A stretch of 64,000 nt of DNA from Rosettibacter primus (GTDB lineage: Bacteria; Bacteroidota; Ignavibacteria; Ignavibacteriales; Melioribacteraceae). Location: positions 310,001 through 374,000 of the forward strand of contig NZ_JAYKGK010000001.1 of NCBI RefSeq assembly GCF_036860675.1, written 5' to 3'. The position numbers were made by a program, and so were the translations under genes. Below are positions 27,863 through 37,170 of the stretch, in pieces. How positions within the stretch are numbered: position 1 is the first letter of the stretch; each line of letters starts with the position of its first letter. The notes beneath the pieces were generated by a model, which searched no databases, was not told the origin of the DNA, and saw nothing but the letters and a program-made list of their open reading frames with translations.

Positions 27863-28558
27863 TTACAAATTATTTTTTATAAAACTAATTCCACCTATTA
27901 AATCCATCTGTTCCATAATTTTATTTCTTCTATACAATAAATAATTACTTGGCTTCACTGGATTTCGTTTACGAGGATTGGGTAAAATTGATGCAATCGT
28001 AGCGGCCTCCAATTTTGTAAGCTTTGCTGGATTTTTTTTATAATATATTTTCGATGCACTCTGTATCCCATAAATTCCTTTTCCCATCTCTGCAATATTA
28101 ATATATACTTCTAAAATTCTTTTCTTAGACCAAATTAGTTCAATTAATAATGTGTAATAAGCTTCCATAGCTTTTCTGAAGAAAATTTTTGATGGGAATA
28201 AAAATAAATTTTTCGCTGCCTGCATTGTAATCGTACTCGCCCCTCTTATTCTTTTCTTATGTTCATTTTCTTTCATTGCTTTTTCTATTTGAATAAAATC
28301 AAATCCAAAGTGTTCAAAAAATCTCTGATCCTCCGATGCAATAACAGCTAATGGAACATATAACGAAACTTTATCAATCGGTACTGGATTATATTTAATA
28401 TCTTCACTGTTAAACAGCGAACTTAAAGAATTATCAACATAAGAATACATAAAGGCTGACGATGCCGGATTTATAAATCTAAATACAGTTAATATAAAAA
28501 TAATCCATAATGTAAAAATCAAAAAAGTTTTTACAAGTAAGGCAAAGATTTTAACCAT
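27863..28558 (-). CDS. mtgA: Monofunctional peptidoglycan glycosyltransferase (MtgA)
   Basis: This 231-residue protein has one N-terminal membrane segment (about residues 8-28) followed by a GT51 domain: ASEDQRFFEHFGFD (catalytic Glu, about 74), RGASTITMQAAKNLFLF, FRKAMEAYYTLLIE, KKRILEVYINIAEMG and YGIQSASKIYYKK. No transpeptidase domain follows, so it is the monofunctional type that polymerises lipid II into glycan strands in the periplasm. Length matches the usual 230-240. It faces the small secreted protein tail to tail and is divergent from ferritin. Confidence 0.93.
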   Translation of the reverse strand: MVKIFALLVKTFLIFTLWIIFILTVFRFINPASSAFMYSYVDNSLSSLFNSEDIKYNPVPIDKVSLYVPLAVIASEDQRFFEHFGFDFIQIEKAMKENEHKKRIRGASTITMQAAKNLFLFPSKIFFRKAMEAYYTLLIELIWSKKRILEVYINIAEMGKGIYGIQSASKIYYKKNPAKLTKLEAATIASILPNPRKRNPVKPSNYLLYRRNKIMEQMDLIGGISFIKNNL

Positions 28559-28650
28559 AATTTTATTTTTTAATGAACTAAAAAAAATTTTTTATGTTTG
28601 AAAGAGTAATAATTTATAAAATTAACTACAACTAAAAAAAGAGGTGTATT

Positions 28651-29139
28651 ATGATTTCAAACAAAATGGAAAAGGCATTAAATGAACAATTAAATGCAGA
28701 ATTATTTTCTTCATATTTATATTTATCTATAGCCGCTCATTTTGAAGCAAATAACTGGAGAGGTTTTGCTAATTGGATGAAAAAACAATCAGAAGAAGAA
28801 TATGAACATGCAATGAAATTTTTTGAATTCATTAATGAAGTTGGAAAGAAAGTAACATTAGACAAAATCGAAAAACCTAAGTTAGAATGGAATTCTCCTC
28901 TTGAAGCTTTCGAAGAAGCATTAAAACATGAAGAATACATAACCAAAAGAATAAACGACCTCGTAAATTTAGCAATTGAAGAAAAAGACCATGCAACGAA
29001 CAACTTTTTACAATGGTTCGTCAAAGAACAAGTAGAAGAAGTTTCAACTGTTCAAAAAATCGTAGAAACTCTGAAATTAATTGGTGACAGTACTGGAAAT
29101 CTATTTATGCTTGACTACGAACTTGGCAAACGTGAATAA
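28651..29139 (+). CDS. ftnA: Ferritin (bacterial non-haem type)
   Basis: This 162-residue four-helix protein matches bacterial ferritins in length and motifs: LNEQLNAELFSSYLYLS (iron ligand Glu), RGFANWMKKQSEEEYEHAMKFFEF (Glu and His ligands) and EEKDHATNNFLQWFVKEQVEE (Glu and Gln). It oxidises and stores iron in a 24-subunit cytosolic shell. No haem-binding Met typical of bacterioferritin is evident. AGAGGTG lies 6 bp before the ATG. It is likely single or weakly linked with rpmB, 73 bp downstream. Confidence 0.94.
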   Translation: MISNKMEKALNEQLNAELFSSYLYLSIAAHFEANNWRGFANWMKKQSEEEYEHAMKFFEFINEVGKKVTLDKIEKPKLEWNSPLEAFEEALKHEEYITKRINDLVNLAIEEKDHATNNFLQWFVKEQVEEVSTVQKIVETLKLIGDSTGNLFMLDYELGKRE

Positions 29140-29212
29140 TATTCTTCCATATTTTTTATTTTTAGATAAATTTGTTATGTTTGCATACAAAAAAAATTAA
29201 AATGGATAAATA

Positions 29213-29452
29213 ATGGCTCGTAGATGTCAAATAACGGGTGTTGGTCCAGTAAGCGGTCACAATATCTCACATGCTCATAACAAAACTAAAAGAAGATTTT
29301 TACCAAATCTCCAGAAGAAAAGAATCTGGATTAAAGAACTTAATAGATTTGTGACAGTTAAATTAACGACCAGCGCTTTGAGAACACTCGCAAAAAACGG
29401 CACTGGAGAATTAGCAAAACTTATAACTGCTAAAAAAATTAAAGTGAGATAA
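29213..29452 (+). CDS. rpmB: 50S ribosomal protein L28
   Basis: This 79-residue basic protein begins MARRCQITGVGPVSGHNISHAHNKTKRRFLPNLQ, the standard L28 N-terminus, and continues with RIWIKELNRFVTVKL and a lysine-rich tail. It belongs to the large ribosomal subunit. A strong hairpin terminator follows immediately. No rpmG gene lies beside it, unlike many bacteria. Confidence 0.97.
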   Translation: MARRCQITGVGPVSGHNISHAHNKTKRRFLPNLQKKRIWIKELNRFVTVKLTTSALRTLAKNGTGELAKLITAKKIKVR

Positions 29453-29483
29453 AAGAAACCCCGTATAATCGGGGTTTCTTTTT
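29452..29483. terminator. Bidirectional hairpin terminator after rpmB
   Basis: Perfect 11-bp arms AAAGAAACCCC and GGGGTTTCTTT surround an 8-base loop; the T-rich arm runs on into TTT on the plus strand and the mirrored A-rich arm gives T's on the minus strand. It sits between the convergent rpmB and the gene ending at 29501, so it can serve both. Confidence 0.9.
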
Positions 29484-29500
29484 GATTTCATTAAAGATTC

Positions 29501-30628
29501 CTATCTGTTTCTTTTTACGCTGTTGGAATTTCTTTCCTTTCTATCGTAATTCATTTTTCTTTCTGCATTTTCATTTTCTCTGGTTTTTGTCTCTTTAATA
29601 TTTCTTTCCCTCTGCTTTTCAAATTCATCATGTCTTTCAAAAATTCGATTTTGATCTAAAGACTTATTTCTTTCGTTATTGTAATTTTTATCTGATTCTG
29701 GATTTCTTTTTTCTATATTAAAAATTTTATCTTCTCTATTGTCCCTTGGTCCAAAATTATTTTCATAATCATTTTTTCGGATGATTTCTCGTTCTGGCAA
29801 AATTAATTTTTCATGCTCAAGTGTTGTTTTTCTATCTGCTATTCTTAATTCAAAATTTCTATCATTTCTAATTTGATAATCTTTTTCTCCTAATCGATAT
29901 GCATAAATTCTGTAATTATCTTTATCTCTTAATCTTCCAGTATTTTTATAATCATCAATGTTATTAATTTCATATTCCTTAATTCTAAATCTTGATTTTC
30001 TTTCAACGAAACTTTTATCAACCCCTGCATTAATGATTCTGCCATCACGATAATAATAATCATTTCGATATTTTGTTCTTTCAAATATTTCTGGTATCCG
30101 TCTTGAATCCACGACATAATATTTAGCATTGTGATTATAAAAATGCTCATATCTCACAAAGTTCCAGTATGAATAATTTGAACGCCAGCTGATTGTAAAA
30201 TGAATACCTATATCAATTCTAAAATATGCATAAGGAGGTAATGGGGCCCAGCCAATATAAAAATCATCATAACGCCATTCGACCCATGCTGGTCCCCATT
30301 GATTGTCAGGTATCCAAATCCAACCATAATAATCATCATAATACCATCTACCATAATGATAAACTGCCCAGCCAAAAGGTTCAAACGAATCCCAATACCA
30401 ACCATATTTTGTCCAACACCATCTTCCTACTAAATATGGTTTCCAATCAATTCGAATTTTTACAGGACGCCATACAACAATACCATCTTCAATTTCAATC
30501 CATTCTCCATAAGGTTTTAGTGAATAATAAAACATTTCATAAGAATGATGTCTTAATAATGGCTTAGCATTATGAGATGTATAAACTAACCCGATTAATA
30601 TCAACAAATAAATTATTTTCCGTTTCAT
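29501..30628 (-). CDS. Secreted Trp/Tyr-rich DUF6600-like protein with charged C-terminal tail
   Basis: This 375-residue protein has a signal peptide (residues 1-20). Residues about 30-150 are very rich in Trp and Tyr, in repeated blocks of the form GRWCWTKYGWYWDSFEPFGWAVYHYGRW, YGWIWIPDNQWGPAWVEW and FYIGWAPLPP, matching the DUF6600 type often found in secreted or envelope proteins. Residues about 190-375 are low-complexity and highly charged (Arg/Lys/Glu/Asp/Asn), probably disordered. GGAGGA precedes the ATG. Function is unknown. It is divergent from the thioredoxin-fold gene and stands alone between rpmB and that gene. Confidence 0.78.
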   Translation of the reverse strand: MKRKIIYLLILIGLVYTSHNAKPLLRHHSYEMFYYSLKPYGEWIEIEDGIVVWRPVKIRIDWKPYLVGRWCWTKYGWYWDSFEPFGWAVYHYGRWYYDDYYGWIWIPDNQWGPAWVEWRYDDFYIGWAPLPPYAYFRIDIGIHFTISWRSNYSYWNFVRYEHFYNHNAKYYVVDSRRIPEIFERTKYRNDYYYRDGRIINAGVDKSFVERKSRFRIKEYEINNIDDYKNTGRLRDKDNYRIYAYRLGEKDYQIRNDRNFELRIADRKTTLEHEKLILPEREIIRKNDYENNFGPRDNREDKIFNIEKRNPESDKNYNNERNKSLDQNRIFERHDEFEKQRERNIKETKTRENENAERKMNYDRKERNSNSVKRNR

Positions 30629-30776
30629 ATTTCCTCCAGGGTTTTGTAACTTTTTTACAATAACTATACCAAAATTTTTTATTAGAAACTTATTATAAAA
30701 ACAATGTGTTATTTAATATAAAGTTCATTAAAAAGGACATTTATTTTATTTTTGAATACAATATTTAGGAGTAAAA

Positions 30777-31406
30777 ATGGTTCATCAATTCTTTTTAGAA
30801 AAAAGACCTCATAATGCTATGAAATATCAGGAATACATTGATTCATTAAAACAAAAAATTGAATTAATAAACAAAAATAATTTAACTGAATATGAAGGTA
30901 TATCAGCTAATCTTCTTAAATTAAATTATCAACGGTCTACAAGAATTGAAAAAACTTATAAAGTGAATAAAGATTTATGTGAACAAATTAAAAAAATTCA
31001 GAAACCACAGTTGTGGTTGATACTTTCTGAACACTGGTGTGGAGATTCTGCTCAAATAATTCCATACATTTCAAAATTTGCCGAATGCAACAACTTAATT
31101 GATTTAAGAATTTTAGAAAGAGATAAAAATCTTGATATAATGGATTTATATCTAACTAATGGTACAAGAAGTATTCCTAAACTAATTGCATTTGATAATC
31201 ATGGTAATGAACTATTTCAATGGGGAGCCAGACCAAAAGAAGCACAGGATTTAGTAAATAAATTAAAAGCAGAAGGAAAAACTAAAGAAGAATTTCTTGA
31301 GCAACTTCATATTTGGTATGCTAAGGATCAGGGCAAATCAATCGAAAAAGAATTTTATGAAATTATATTTAACTTAGTTAATCATTATAATCAAATGGAA
31401 AAATAA
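30777..31406 (+). CDS. Thioredoxin-fold protein with CxxS active site
   Basis: This 209-residue cytosolic protein has a helical N-terminal third. It then has a thioredoxin-like domain (about residues 75-150) with LWLILSEHWCGDSAQIIPYI: the redox motif is C-G-D-S, so only the first Cys is kept. GTRSIPKLIAFDNHGNELFQWG supplies the cis-Pro segment. It resembles the thioredoxin-family proteins of unknown role found widely in Bacteroidota and Firmicutes. The CxxS form suggests monothiol chemistry (deglutathionylation, or thiol binding) rather than classic dithiol reduction. AGGAG precedes the ATG. Its 3' end overlaps the convergent TonB_C gene by 29 bp. Confidence 0.8.
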   Translation: MVHQFFLEKRPHNAMKYQEYIDSLKQKIELINKNNLTEYEGISANLLKLNYQRSTRIEKTYKVNKDLCEQIKKIQKPQLWLILSEHWCGDSAQIIPYISKFAECNNLIDLRILERDKNLDIMDLYLTNGTRSIPKLIAFDNHGNELFQWGARPKEAQDLVNKLKAEGKTKEEFLEQLHIWYAKDQGKSIEKEFYEIIFNLVNHYNQMEK

Positions 31407-32565
31407 TTTTGACTACTGCATCAACATCTTTATTCGATAATCTTGCAGGATTAAATTTTGTACGCATTAATGCAGATTCAACTGCTTCATCGCAGCCATA
31501 TCCAATACCCTGTATTACTTTTGTATCTCGAACTATTCCAAATTTATCAATTGCTGCTTCAATTATAATTTCTCCTTTTAGTTTCAGTCTTTTTGCAATA
31601 AATGGAATTTCTAAATGGTCATTAATACTTCTTAATCCTCCGACGGGATAAGGGCATTCATCATAATTGCAAATTATCTCAGTCTTCTTTCTAATATCTT
31701 TATAGGTTTGATTTTCAGATGTCACTTTCGATTGGATATCAAATTTTAATGAAATATCCGTTTTTTCTACTTTGTTTTTTTCATTATTTAAGCCATTATT
31801 AAGAACAACCGTTTTATCAAATATTTTGAATTCCACTTTCAATGTTACTCTTGAAGGAACTACTTTTCCATCTTTTTGACCGGGTATGAATTTAGTTTTT
31901 TTAACTGCTTCTTCTGCTGCCTCGTTACAACCCAATCCCAAACCTTTAATCACTTCTGTATTGATTACATCCCCTTTTTCATCGATTGATGCAATTAAAA
32001 TTACCTCCCCTTCCAATCCATACATTAATGCATGTTCTGGATAAATTAAATTATCCTGAATTGTTTTCATGCCACCAATTGGAATTGGACAAATATCAAC
32101 ATCACAGATTAATTCCTGCTTTTTCTTTTTAAGTAGTTCCTGCTGTCTGTTACCGGCAAGATATGATTCAGGCGGGGCAATATAATTTGGGTCATATTCA
32201 AATTTATTTGAAGATAAAAGTTTACCTTCTTCGTAAATATTAATTTCTTTTAATGCACCATTTTCATAATAAATTCGATGTGTCCCATCTTTAATTCCAT
32301 CTTTAACATAAAACTCTTCTTTAATTAATCCACTTTCATAAAATTCGCGTACATATCCATTAAGTTTTCCTTTACTGAATTCTTTCATTAACTTTAAATT
32401 ACCATTTGGATAATACCAATAAGAAGTTCCATCAAGTACATCATTTACATAAGAAATTTCATAATATAAATTCCCATCAGGGTAATAACTTCTAATAATC
32501 CCATTCTGCGGATAAAAAATTCTTACTGAAAACAATATAAATATTATAATTAGATGTTTTTGCAT
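31378..32565 (-). CDS. MORN-repeat protein with two TonB C-terminal-like domains
   Basis: The protein has 395 residues from ATG 32565; a TTG nine bases further upstream is possible, and neither has a clear ribosome site. A signal peptide (MQKHLIIIFILFSVRIF) is followed by four to five MORN-like repeats (about residues 24-115; pattern YYPDGNL.YEI.Y, DGTSYWYYPNG, LNGYVREFYESG, DGTHRIYYENG). Two tandem TonB_C-like domains follow (about 155-250 and 290-395). Each has a CPIPIGG or CPYPVGG entry, GLEGEVILIA or KLKGEIIIEA, VIKGLG or VIQGIG, and TKFIPGQ or TKFNPAR. A classical TonB membrane anchor plus Pro-rich spacer is missing, so it may be a periplasmic scaffold rather than an energy transducer. 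Confidence 0.8.
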   Translation of the reverse strand: MQKHLIIIFILFSVRIFYPQNGIIRSYYPDGNLYYEISYVNDVLDGTSYWYYPNGNLKLMKEFSKGKLNGYVREFYESGLIKEEFYVKDGIKDGTHRIYYENGALKEINIYEEGKLLSSNKFEYDPNYIAPPESYLAGNRQQELLKKKKQELICDVDICPIPIGGMKTIQDNLIYPEHALMYGLEGEVILIASIDEKGDVINTEVIKGLGLGCNEAAEEAVKKTKFIPGQKDGKVVPSRVTLKVEFKIFDKTVVLNNGLNNEKNKVEKTDISLKFDIQSKVTSENQTYKDIRKKTEIICNYDECPYPVGGLRSINDHLEIPFIAKRLKLKGEIIIEAAIDKFGIVRDTKVIQGIGYGCDEAVESALMRTKFNPARLSNKDVDAVVKIIFPFDYND

Positions 32566-32718
32566 AGAACTCAAAAATTTTTAAAAAAATTAAACGATTT
32601 TTAAAATTAAATTTATATAAACCAAATTTTCGAATGTATAATGAACTTAATAACACTGTTAAAATCAAGTTTAACTTTTTGATATTTCTTAAGTTTTACA
32701 TAATTTTGCAAGCCAATG

Positions 32719-32801
<83 letters not shown>

Positions 32802-32829
32802 AGTATAATCAATAAATTAAGAGGTATAA

Positions 32830-34131
32830 TTGGAATACAAAGTAAATCAACTCGAAGACTCAATTCAAGAAATCGAAGTCAATCTGACTTATGATGAGAT
32901 ACTGCCTGAAATCGAAAAGGCATATGAAGAAGAAAGAAAAAATATAACCATAGATGGTTTTAGAAAAGGAAAAGCCCCGCTTTCACTTATAAAAAAATTC
33001 TATGGTGATGCAATTGAATATGATGCAAGTGAAAAAATTGCTAATAAGCGATTCTGGGAAATTGCTGAAAAAGAAAACATTAACCCTATTAACACTCCTA
33101 CATTAACACATATTGATTTTGTTAAAGGGGATAAACTTTCCTTCAAAATAAAATATGAAATTACTCCCAAAATTGAATTGAAGAACTATAAAAATCTTGA
33201 AATTGAAAAACCAATGTTCAAAGTAAAGGATGAGGAGATAGAAAAAGAAATAGAATATTATCTTGAGTCTAAAGCTCGTTTTGAAGAAGCTGAAAAAGTA
33301 GAAGATAATAATTATCGAATTACCGTTAACTTACAAAGAGTTGATAATTCAGGATTACCAATCATCGGACAAAAAACAGAAAATGTAATAATAGATTTAA
33401 GTGATCAAAGAGTTAATCAACAAATTCCTGAAAATGCAATTGGGAAAAAAGTTGGGGAAAAATTTCCATTTCATTTTGTAGATGAACACACTCATGGAGA
33501 AGAAATTCACCGTGAAGAATATCATTATGAAGCAGAAATATTGAAAGTAGAAAAGAAAATAATTCCAGAACCAACAGAAGAATTAATTAAAGAAATCACG
33601 AATAATAAAGCATCAAATCTTGAAGAATGGAAAGAGCTGATAAGAAAAAATCTAAATGAATATTATCAATCACAATCCGAAGAAATTTTTATAAATAATA
33701 TTTTAAATGAAGTGGTTAAGAATAATGATTTTTCTCCTCCACCAAGCCTTGTTGAATCTTTGCTTAAAAGATTTGTTGAACAGGAAAAAGAAAATGCAAA
33801 AAGATATCGACAAAGCATTGATGAACAAGCAGCAACTGAATATTACAAACCAAGAGCTGAATGGAATGCTAAATGGCAGATTATTTTAGATAATATTGCA
33901 AAAACTGAAAACATAACTGTTGATGATTCTGATATTGAAAAACTTGCTAAAGAAGATTCAGAAAAAACAGGGATAAGTGTAGAAAAATTGATTAAATATT
34001 ATAAAGATTCTTATAAACCATATATGCTTCTTGAAGAAAAGGTAATTAACTTCTTGAAAGAAAATACAAAAGTAAAAGAAATAGATGCAGAAAAATACTT
34101 AAAAGAAAAAAAGGGAAAAGGAGATGAATAA
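32830..34131 (+). CDS. tig: Trigger factor
   Basis: This 433-residue ribosome-bound chaperone starts at a TTG (32830), supported by AGAGG 5-6 bp upstream and the conserved N-terminus MEYKVNQLEDSIQEIEVNL. The ribosome-binding signature GFRKGKAPLSLIKKFYG lies at about residues 40-56. The FKBP-like prolyl isomerase domain covers about 145-245 and the helical chaperone arms about 250-430. It catches nascent chains at the exit tunnel. The final codons overlap clpP by 8 bp, giving the common tig-clpP operon. A clpX gene does not follow. Confidence 0.95.
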   Translation: MEYKVNQLEDSIQEIEVNLTYDEILPEIEKAYEEERKNITIDGFRKGKAPLSLIKKFYGDAIEYDASEKIANKRFWEIAEKENINPINTPTLTHIDFVKGDKLSFKIKYEITPKIELKNYKNLEIEKPMFKVKDEEIEKEIEYYLESKARFEEAEKVEDNNYRITVNLQRVDNSGLPIIGQKTENVIIDLSDQRVNQQIPENAIGKKVGEKFPFHFVDEHTHGEEIHREEYHYEAEILKVEKKIIPEPTEELIKEITNNKASNLEEWKELIRKNLNEYYQSQSEEIFINNILNEVVKNNDFSPPPSLVESLLKRFVEQEKENAKRYRQSIDEQAATEYYKPRAEWNAKWQIILDNIAKTENITVDDSDIEKLAKEDSEKTGISVEKLIKYYKDSYKPYMLLEEKVINFLKENTKVKEIDAEKYLKEKKGKGDE

Positions 34132-34786
34132 TTTCTGGAATTTACACCTCTCAAAAAACTATGAAATATTTAATCAATTAGTTCCTTATGTTATTGAGCA
34201 GACAGGACGAGGCGAACGTGGGATGGACATCTTTTCACGCTTGCTTCGTGAAAGAATTATTTTTCTTGGAACAGCAATCGACGACCATATTGCAAGTCTG
34301 GTAATTGCTCAATTATTATTCTTAGAAGCAGAAGACCCTGAAAAAGATATTTTCCTTTACATCAATTCTCCTGGCGGAAGTGTTTCAGCTGGATTGGCAA
34401 TTTATGATACAATGAGATATATAAGGTCAAAAGTATCTACAATATGTGTTGGTTTAGCAGCAAGTATGGCAGCAGTTCTACTTGCAGGAGGTGAACCTGG
34501 GAAACGCTCTGCTCTGCCACATTCCAAAATTTTAATTCATCAACCATGGGTTGGTGGATTACAGGGACAAACTACAGACATAGAAATTCACGCAAGAGAA
34601 ATGATTAAAACTCGCGATACTATTTATAAAATCTTATCTGAACATACAGGAAAACCTTACGAACAAATAGCGAAAGATTGCGACCGTGACTATTTCTTAT
34701 CCGCAGAAGAAGCAAAAGAATATAATCTTATTGATAATATTTTGACTCATCGTGCTGCACCAACTAATGAAAAGGATAAGAAATAA
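34124..34786 (+). CDS. clpP: ATP-dependent Clp protease proteolytic subunit ClpP
   Basis: This 220-residue serine protease has its catalytic triad in the expected places: S114 in GLAASMAA, H139 in ILIHQP and D189 in DCDRDYFLSAEEA. The processing region VIEQTGRGERGMDI matches ClpP N-termini, and the oxyanion strand is YINSPGGSVSAG. About 20 extra residues precede the usual VIEQT, which could be a propeptide. It pairs with the ClpC ATPase encoded at 53784-56282. The start overlaps tig by 8 bp, and a hairpin terminator follows. Confidence 0.97.
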   Translation: MNNFWNLHLSKNYEIFNQLVPYVIEQTGRGERGMDIFSRLLRERIIFLGTAIDDHIASLVIAQLLFLEAEDPEKDIFLYINSPGGSVSAGLAIYDTMRYIRSKVSTICVGLAASMAAVLLAGGEPGKRSALPHSKILIHQPWVGGLQGQTTDIEIHAREMIKTRDTIYKILSEHTGKPYEQIAKDCDRDYFLSAEEAKEYNLIDNILTHRAAPTNEKDKK

Positions 34787-34836
34787 TTACAAGTGAAAAA
34801 TGTTAACCGAGTTAATAATTTTATAAAAAATTTTTT

Positions 34837-34867
34837 AGAGGGGTTTTGATAAACCCCTTTTTATTTT
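34837..34867 (+). terminator. Rho-independent terminator after tig-clpP
   Basis: An AGGGGTTT/AAACCCCT hairpin with a short loop is followed by TTTTTATTTTT. It lies 51 bp past the clpP stop and ends the tig-clpP unit before the peptidase gene. Confidence 0.88.
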
Positions 34868-34909
34868 TATGTTCTTAAAATATTATAAACGATGTTCGAA
34901 GAGGAACTT

Positions 34910-37063
34910 ATGAGCAAAATATCATTTCTCTTTTTGATTTCATTTATATGGGTAAGTTTTTCTTTCCCTCAAGATAATCTTTTAACTGTCGAAGATGTTG
35001 TTATTAATTCTTACACAAAATTATCCCCTGCTAATCTAAAACTACTTAACTGGATACCGAAAACAAACAGTTATGTTTATTTAGATACCAGAACAAATAC
35101 TAATCTGTTAAAATGTTCGATAAAGTCTGATAAGCTTGATACTATTTTAACACTGAATGAATTAAACAAATTGCTTCAATCCCAAAACTTAACTGAAATA
35201 AATTCTTTCCCTTTAATTCATTGGATTGATAATGTTTCGTTTAATTTCTGGATAGATAATAAATTACTCCTTTATAATCTAAAAACTAAAAAACTTGCAT
35301 TGGTTAATTCAATAGATGATAATGCAGAAAATAAAACTATAGCACCAAATTCAAAATATGTGGCTTATACAAAAGCGAATAATCTTTTTGTCAATCTTGA
35401 TCCATCAAAAATAATTCAAATTACTTTTGAAAAAGATACAAATATTGTTTGCGGACAGGCAGTCCATAGAAATGAATTTGGAATCGAAAGTGGAATCTTC
35501 TGGTCACCTAATTCAAACTACATTGCTTTTTACAGAATGGACCAAACAATGGTTACTGATTACCCGATTATTGATATATCTTCTGTCCCAGCAAGATTAA
35601 AAAACATTAAATACCCTATGGCTGGACAAACTAGTCATAATGTTACTGTTGGAATTTTTGATATAAAAACAAATAAAACTATTTTTCTTAAAACTGGCGA
35701 ATCATTAGACCAATATTTAACATGTTTAACATGGTCACCAGACGAAAAATATTTTTATATAGCTCACTTAAATAGAGACCAAAATCATCTTCAATTAAAA
35801 AAATATGATGCAAAAACAGGTGAACTAATAAAAATTTTATTTGAAGAAAAAAATGAAAAATATGTTGAACCTGAAAATCCATTATTATTTCTTCCAGATA
35901 ATAATTCGAAATTTTTATGGTTTTCAAAAAGAGATGGTTTTAAACATCTTTATCTATATGACAGCGATGGAAATTTAATTCGCCAGGTAACAAAAGGAAG
36001 CTGGGAAGTTACAAACTTCATCGGATTTGACGAGTCAGGAAAACATATTTTAATCACTTCAACTAAAGATAGTCCGCTTGAACGTCATGTTTATAAAATT
36101 AATTTAGAAACTGGCGAAACAAAAAAATTAACAAGTGAACCCGGAATTCATACAATCATTCCAAATTTTAATCAAAACTATTTCTTAGACTCTTACACTA
36201 ATTTAACAACACCAAGAATCATTAACTTAATTAATAAAAAAGGCGAAGCAATTAAAAATCTTCTTACGGCAGATAATCCATTAAAAGAATATAAAATTGG
36301 AAAAACAAAAATTTTCAGTATAAAAAATGATGAGGGTATTGAACTATTTTGCAGAATGATTTTACCCTCTGATTTCGATACAACAAAAAAATATCCTGTG
36401 ATAGTTTATATTTATGGTGGCCCTCATGCTCAGGAAATTACAAATAGCTTTGGTTATGGAAGATACTTTTTATGGTTCTACATGATGGCTCAAAAAGGTT
36501 ACATAATTTTTACACTTGACAATCGCGGTTCTGCAAACAGAGGTTTGGAATTCGAACAAGCTACTTTTAGAAGATTAGGGACGATTGAAATTAAAGATCA
36601 GATGAGCGGTATAAATTACTTAAAAACTTTGTCATATATCGATACTACAAGATTTGGTGTTTTTGGATGGAGTTATGGTGGTTTTATGACAACATCATTA
36701 ATGCTTAGAACCAATAACACATTTAAAGTTGGTGTTGGAGGTGGCGCTGTAATAGATTGGAAATTTTATGAAGTAATGTACACTGAAAGATATATGGACA
36801 CTCCTCAAGCCAATCCGGAAGGCTACAAAGAATCTTCATTATTAAATTATGTGCAAAATCTAAATGGCAAACTTTTACTAATTCATGGAACTTTTGACCC
36901 TGTAGTCGTTTGGCAAAACACATTAGCATTTGTTCAAAAAGCTACAGAGTTAAACAAACCTTTAGATTATTTCCCTTACATAGGTCATGGTCACGGTGTT
37001 ACTGGAAAAGATGCACTTCATCTTTACACTAAAATTACTAATTATTTCCTCGATAATTTATAA
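34910..37063 (+). CDS. Dipeptidyl peptidase IV-type serine peptidase (S9B)
   Basis: The protein has 717 residues from ATG 34910, preferred over 34892 because AGAGGA lies 5-6 bp before it and the protein then starts with a clean signal peptide (MSKISFLFLISFIWVSFSF). Residues about 25-460 form the DPP-IV beta-propeller, with YSFRMDQ-like GIFWSPNSNYIAFYRMDQT and WSPDEKYFYIAHLNRDQN. The alpha/beta-hydrolase domain follows, with catalytic S588 (GWSYGGF), D663 (GTFDPVV) and H695 (GHGHGV). It removes X-Pro dipeptides from peptides in the periplasm or at the surface. It stands alone after the clpP terminator. Confidence 0.93.
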   Translation: MSKISFLFLISFIWVSFSFPQDNLLTVEDVVINSYTKLSPANLKLLNWIPKTNSYVYLDTRTNTNLLKCSIKSDKLDTILTLNELNKLLQSQNLTEINSFPLIHWIDNVSFNFWIDNKLLLYNLKTKKLALVNSIDDNAENKTIAPNSKYVAYTKANNLFVNLDPSKIIQITFEKDTNIVCGQAVHRNEFGIESGIFWSPNSNYIAFYRMDQTMVTDYPIIDISSVPARLKNIKYPMAGQTSHNVTVGIFDIKTNKTIFLKTGESLDQYLTCLTWSPDEKYFYIAHLNRDQNHLQLKKYDAKTGELIKILFEEKNEKYVEPENPLLFLPDNNSKFLWFSKRDGFKHLYLYDSDGNLIRQVTKGSWEVTNFIGFDESGKHILITSTKDSPLERHVYKINLETGETKKLTSEPGIHTIIPNFNQNYFLDSYTNLTTPRIINLINKKGEAIKNLLTADNPLKEYKIGKTKIFSIKNDEGIELFCRMILPSDFDTTKKYPVIVYIYGGPHAQEITNSFGYGRYFLWFYMMAQKGYIIFTLDNRGSANRGLEFEQATFRRLGTIEIKDQMSGINYLKTLSYIDTTRFGVFGWSYGGFMTTSLMLRTNNTFKVGVGGGAVIDWKFYEVMYTERYMDTPQANPEGYKESSLLNYVQNLNGKLLLIHGTFDPVVVWQNTLAFVQKATELNKPLDYFPYIGHGHGVTGKDALHLYTKITNYFLDNL

Positions 37064-37170
37064 GGGAAAAAATAATTACTTATTTTGATAAAAATGAATA
37101 TATAATTTTAACTAAAAATCAATTTTAATATCTTTGAAAAAAATGAAATTTATTTTAACAAGAGAGAAAT

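Noticed and set aside
31378..32565. YwqK-type antitoxin of a toxin-antitoxin pair
   Set aside because: MORN-like repeats prompt that label, but the protein has a signal peptide and two TonB_C-like domains, and no toxin gene is adjacent.
34892..34909. Upstream ATG for the DPP-IV gene
   Set aside because: It would put six charged residues before the signal peptide, and the AGAGGA site is placed for the ATG at 34910.
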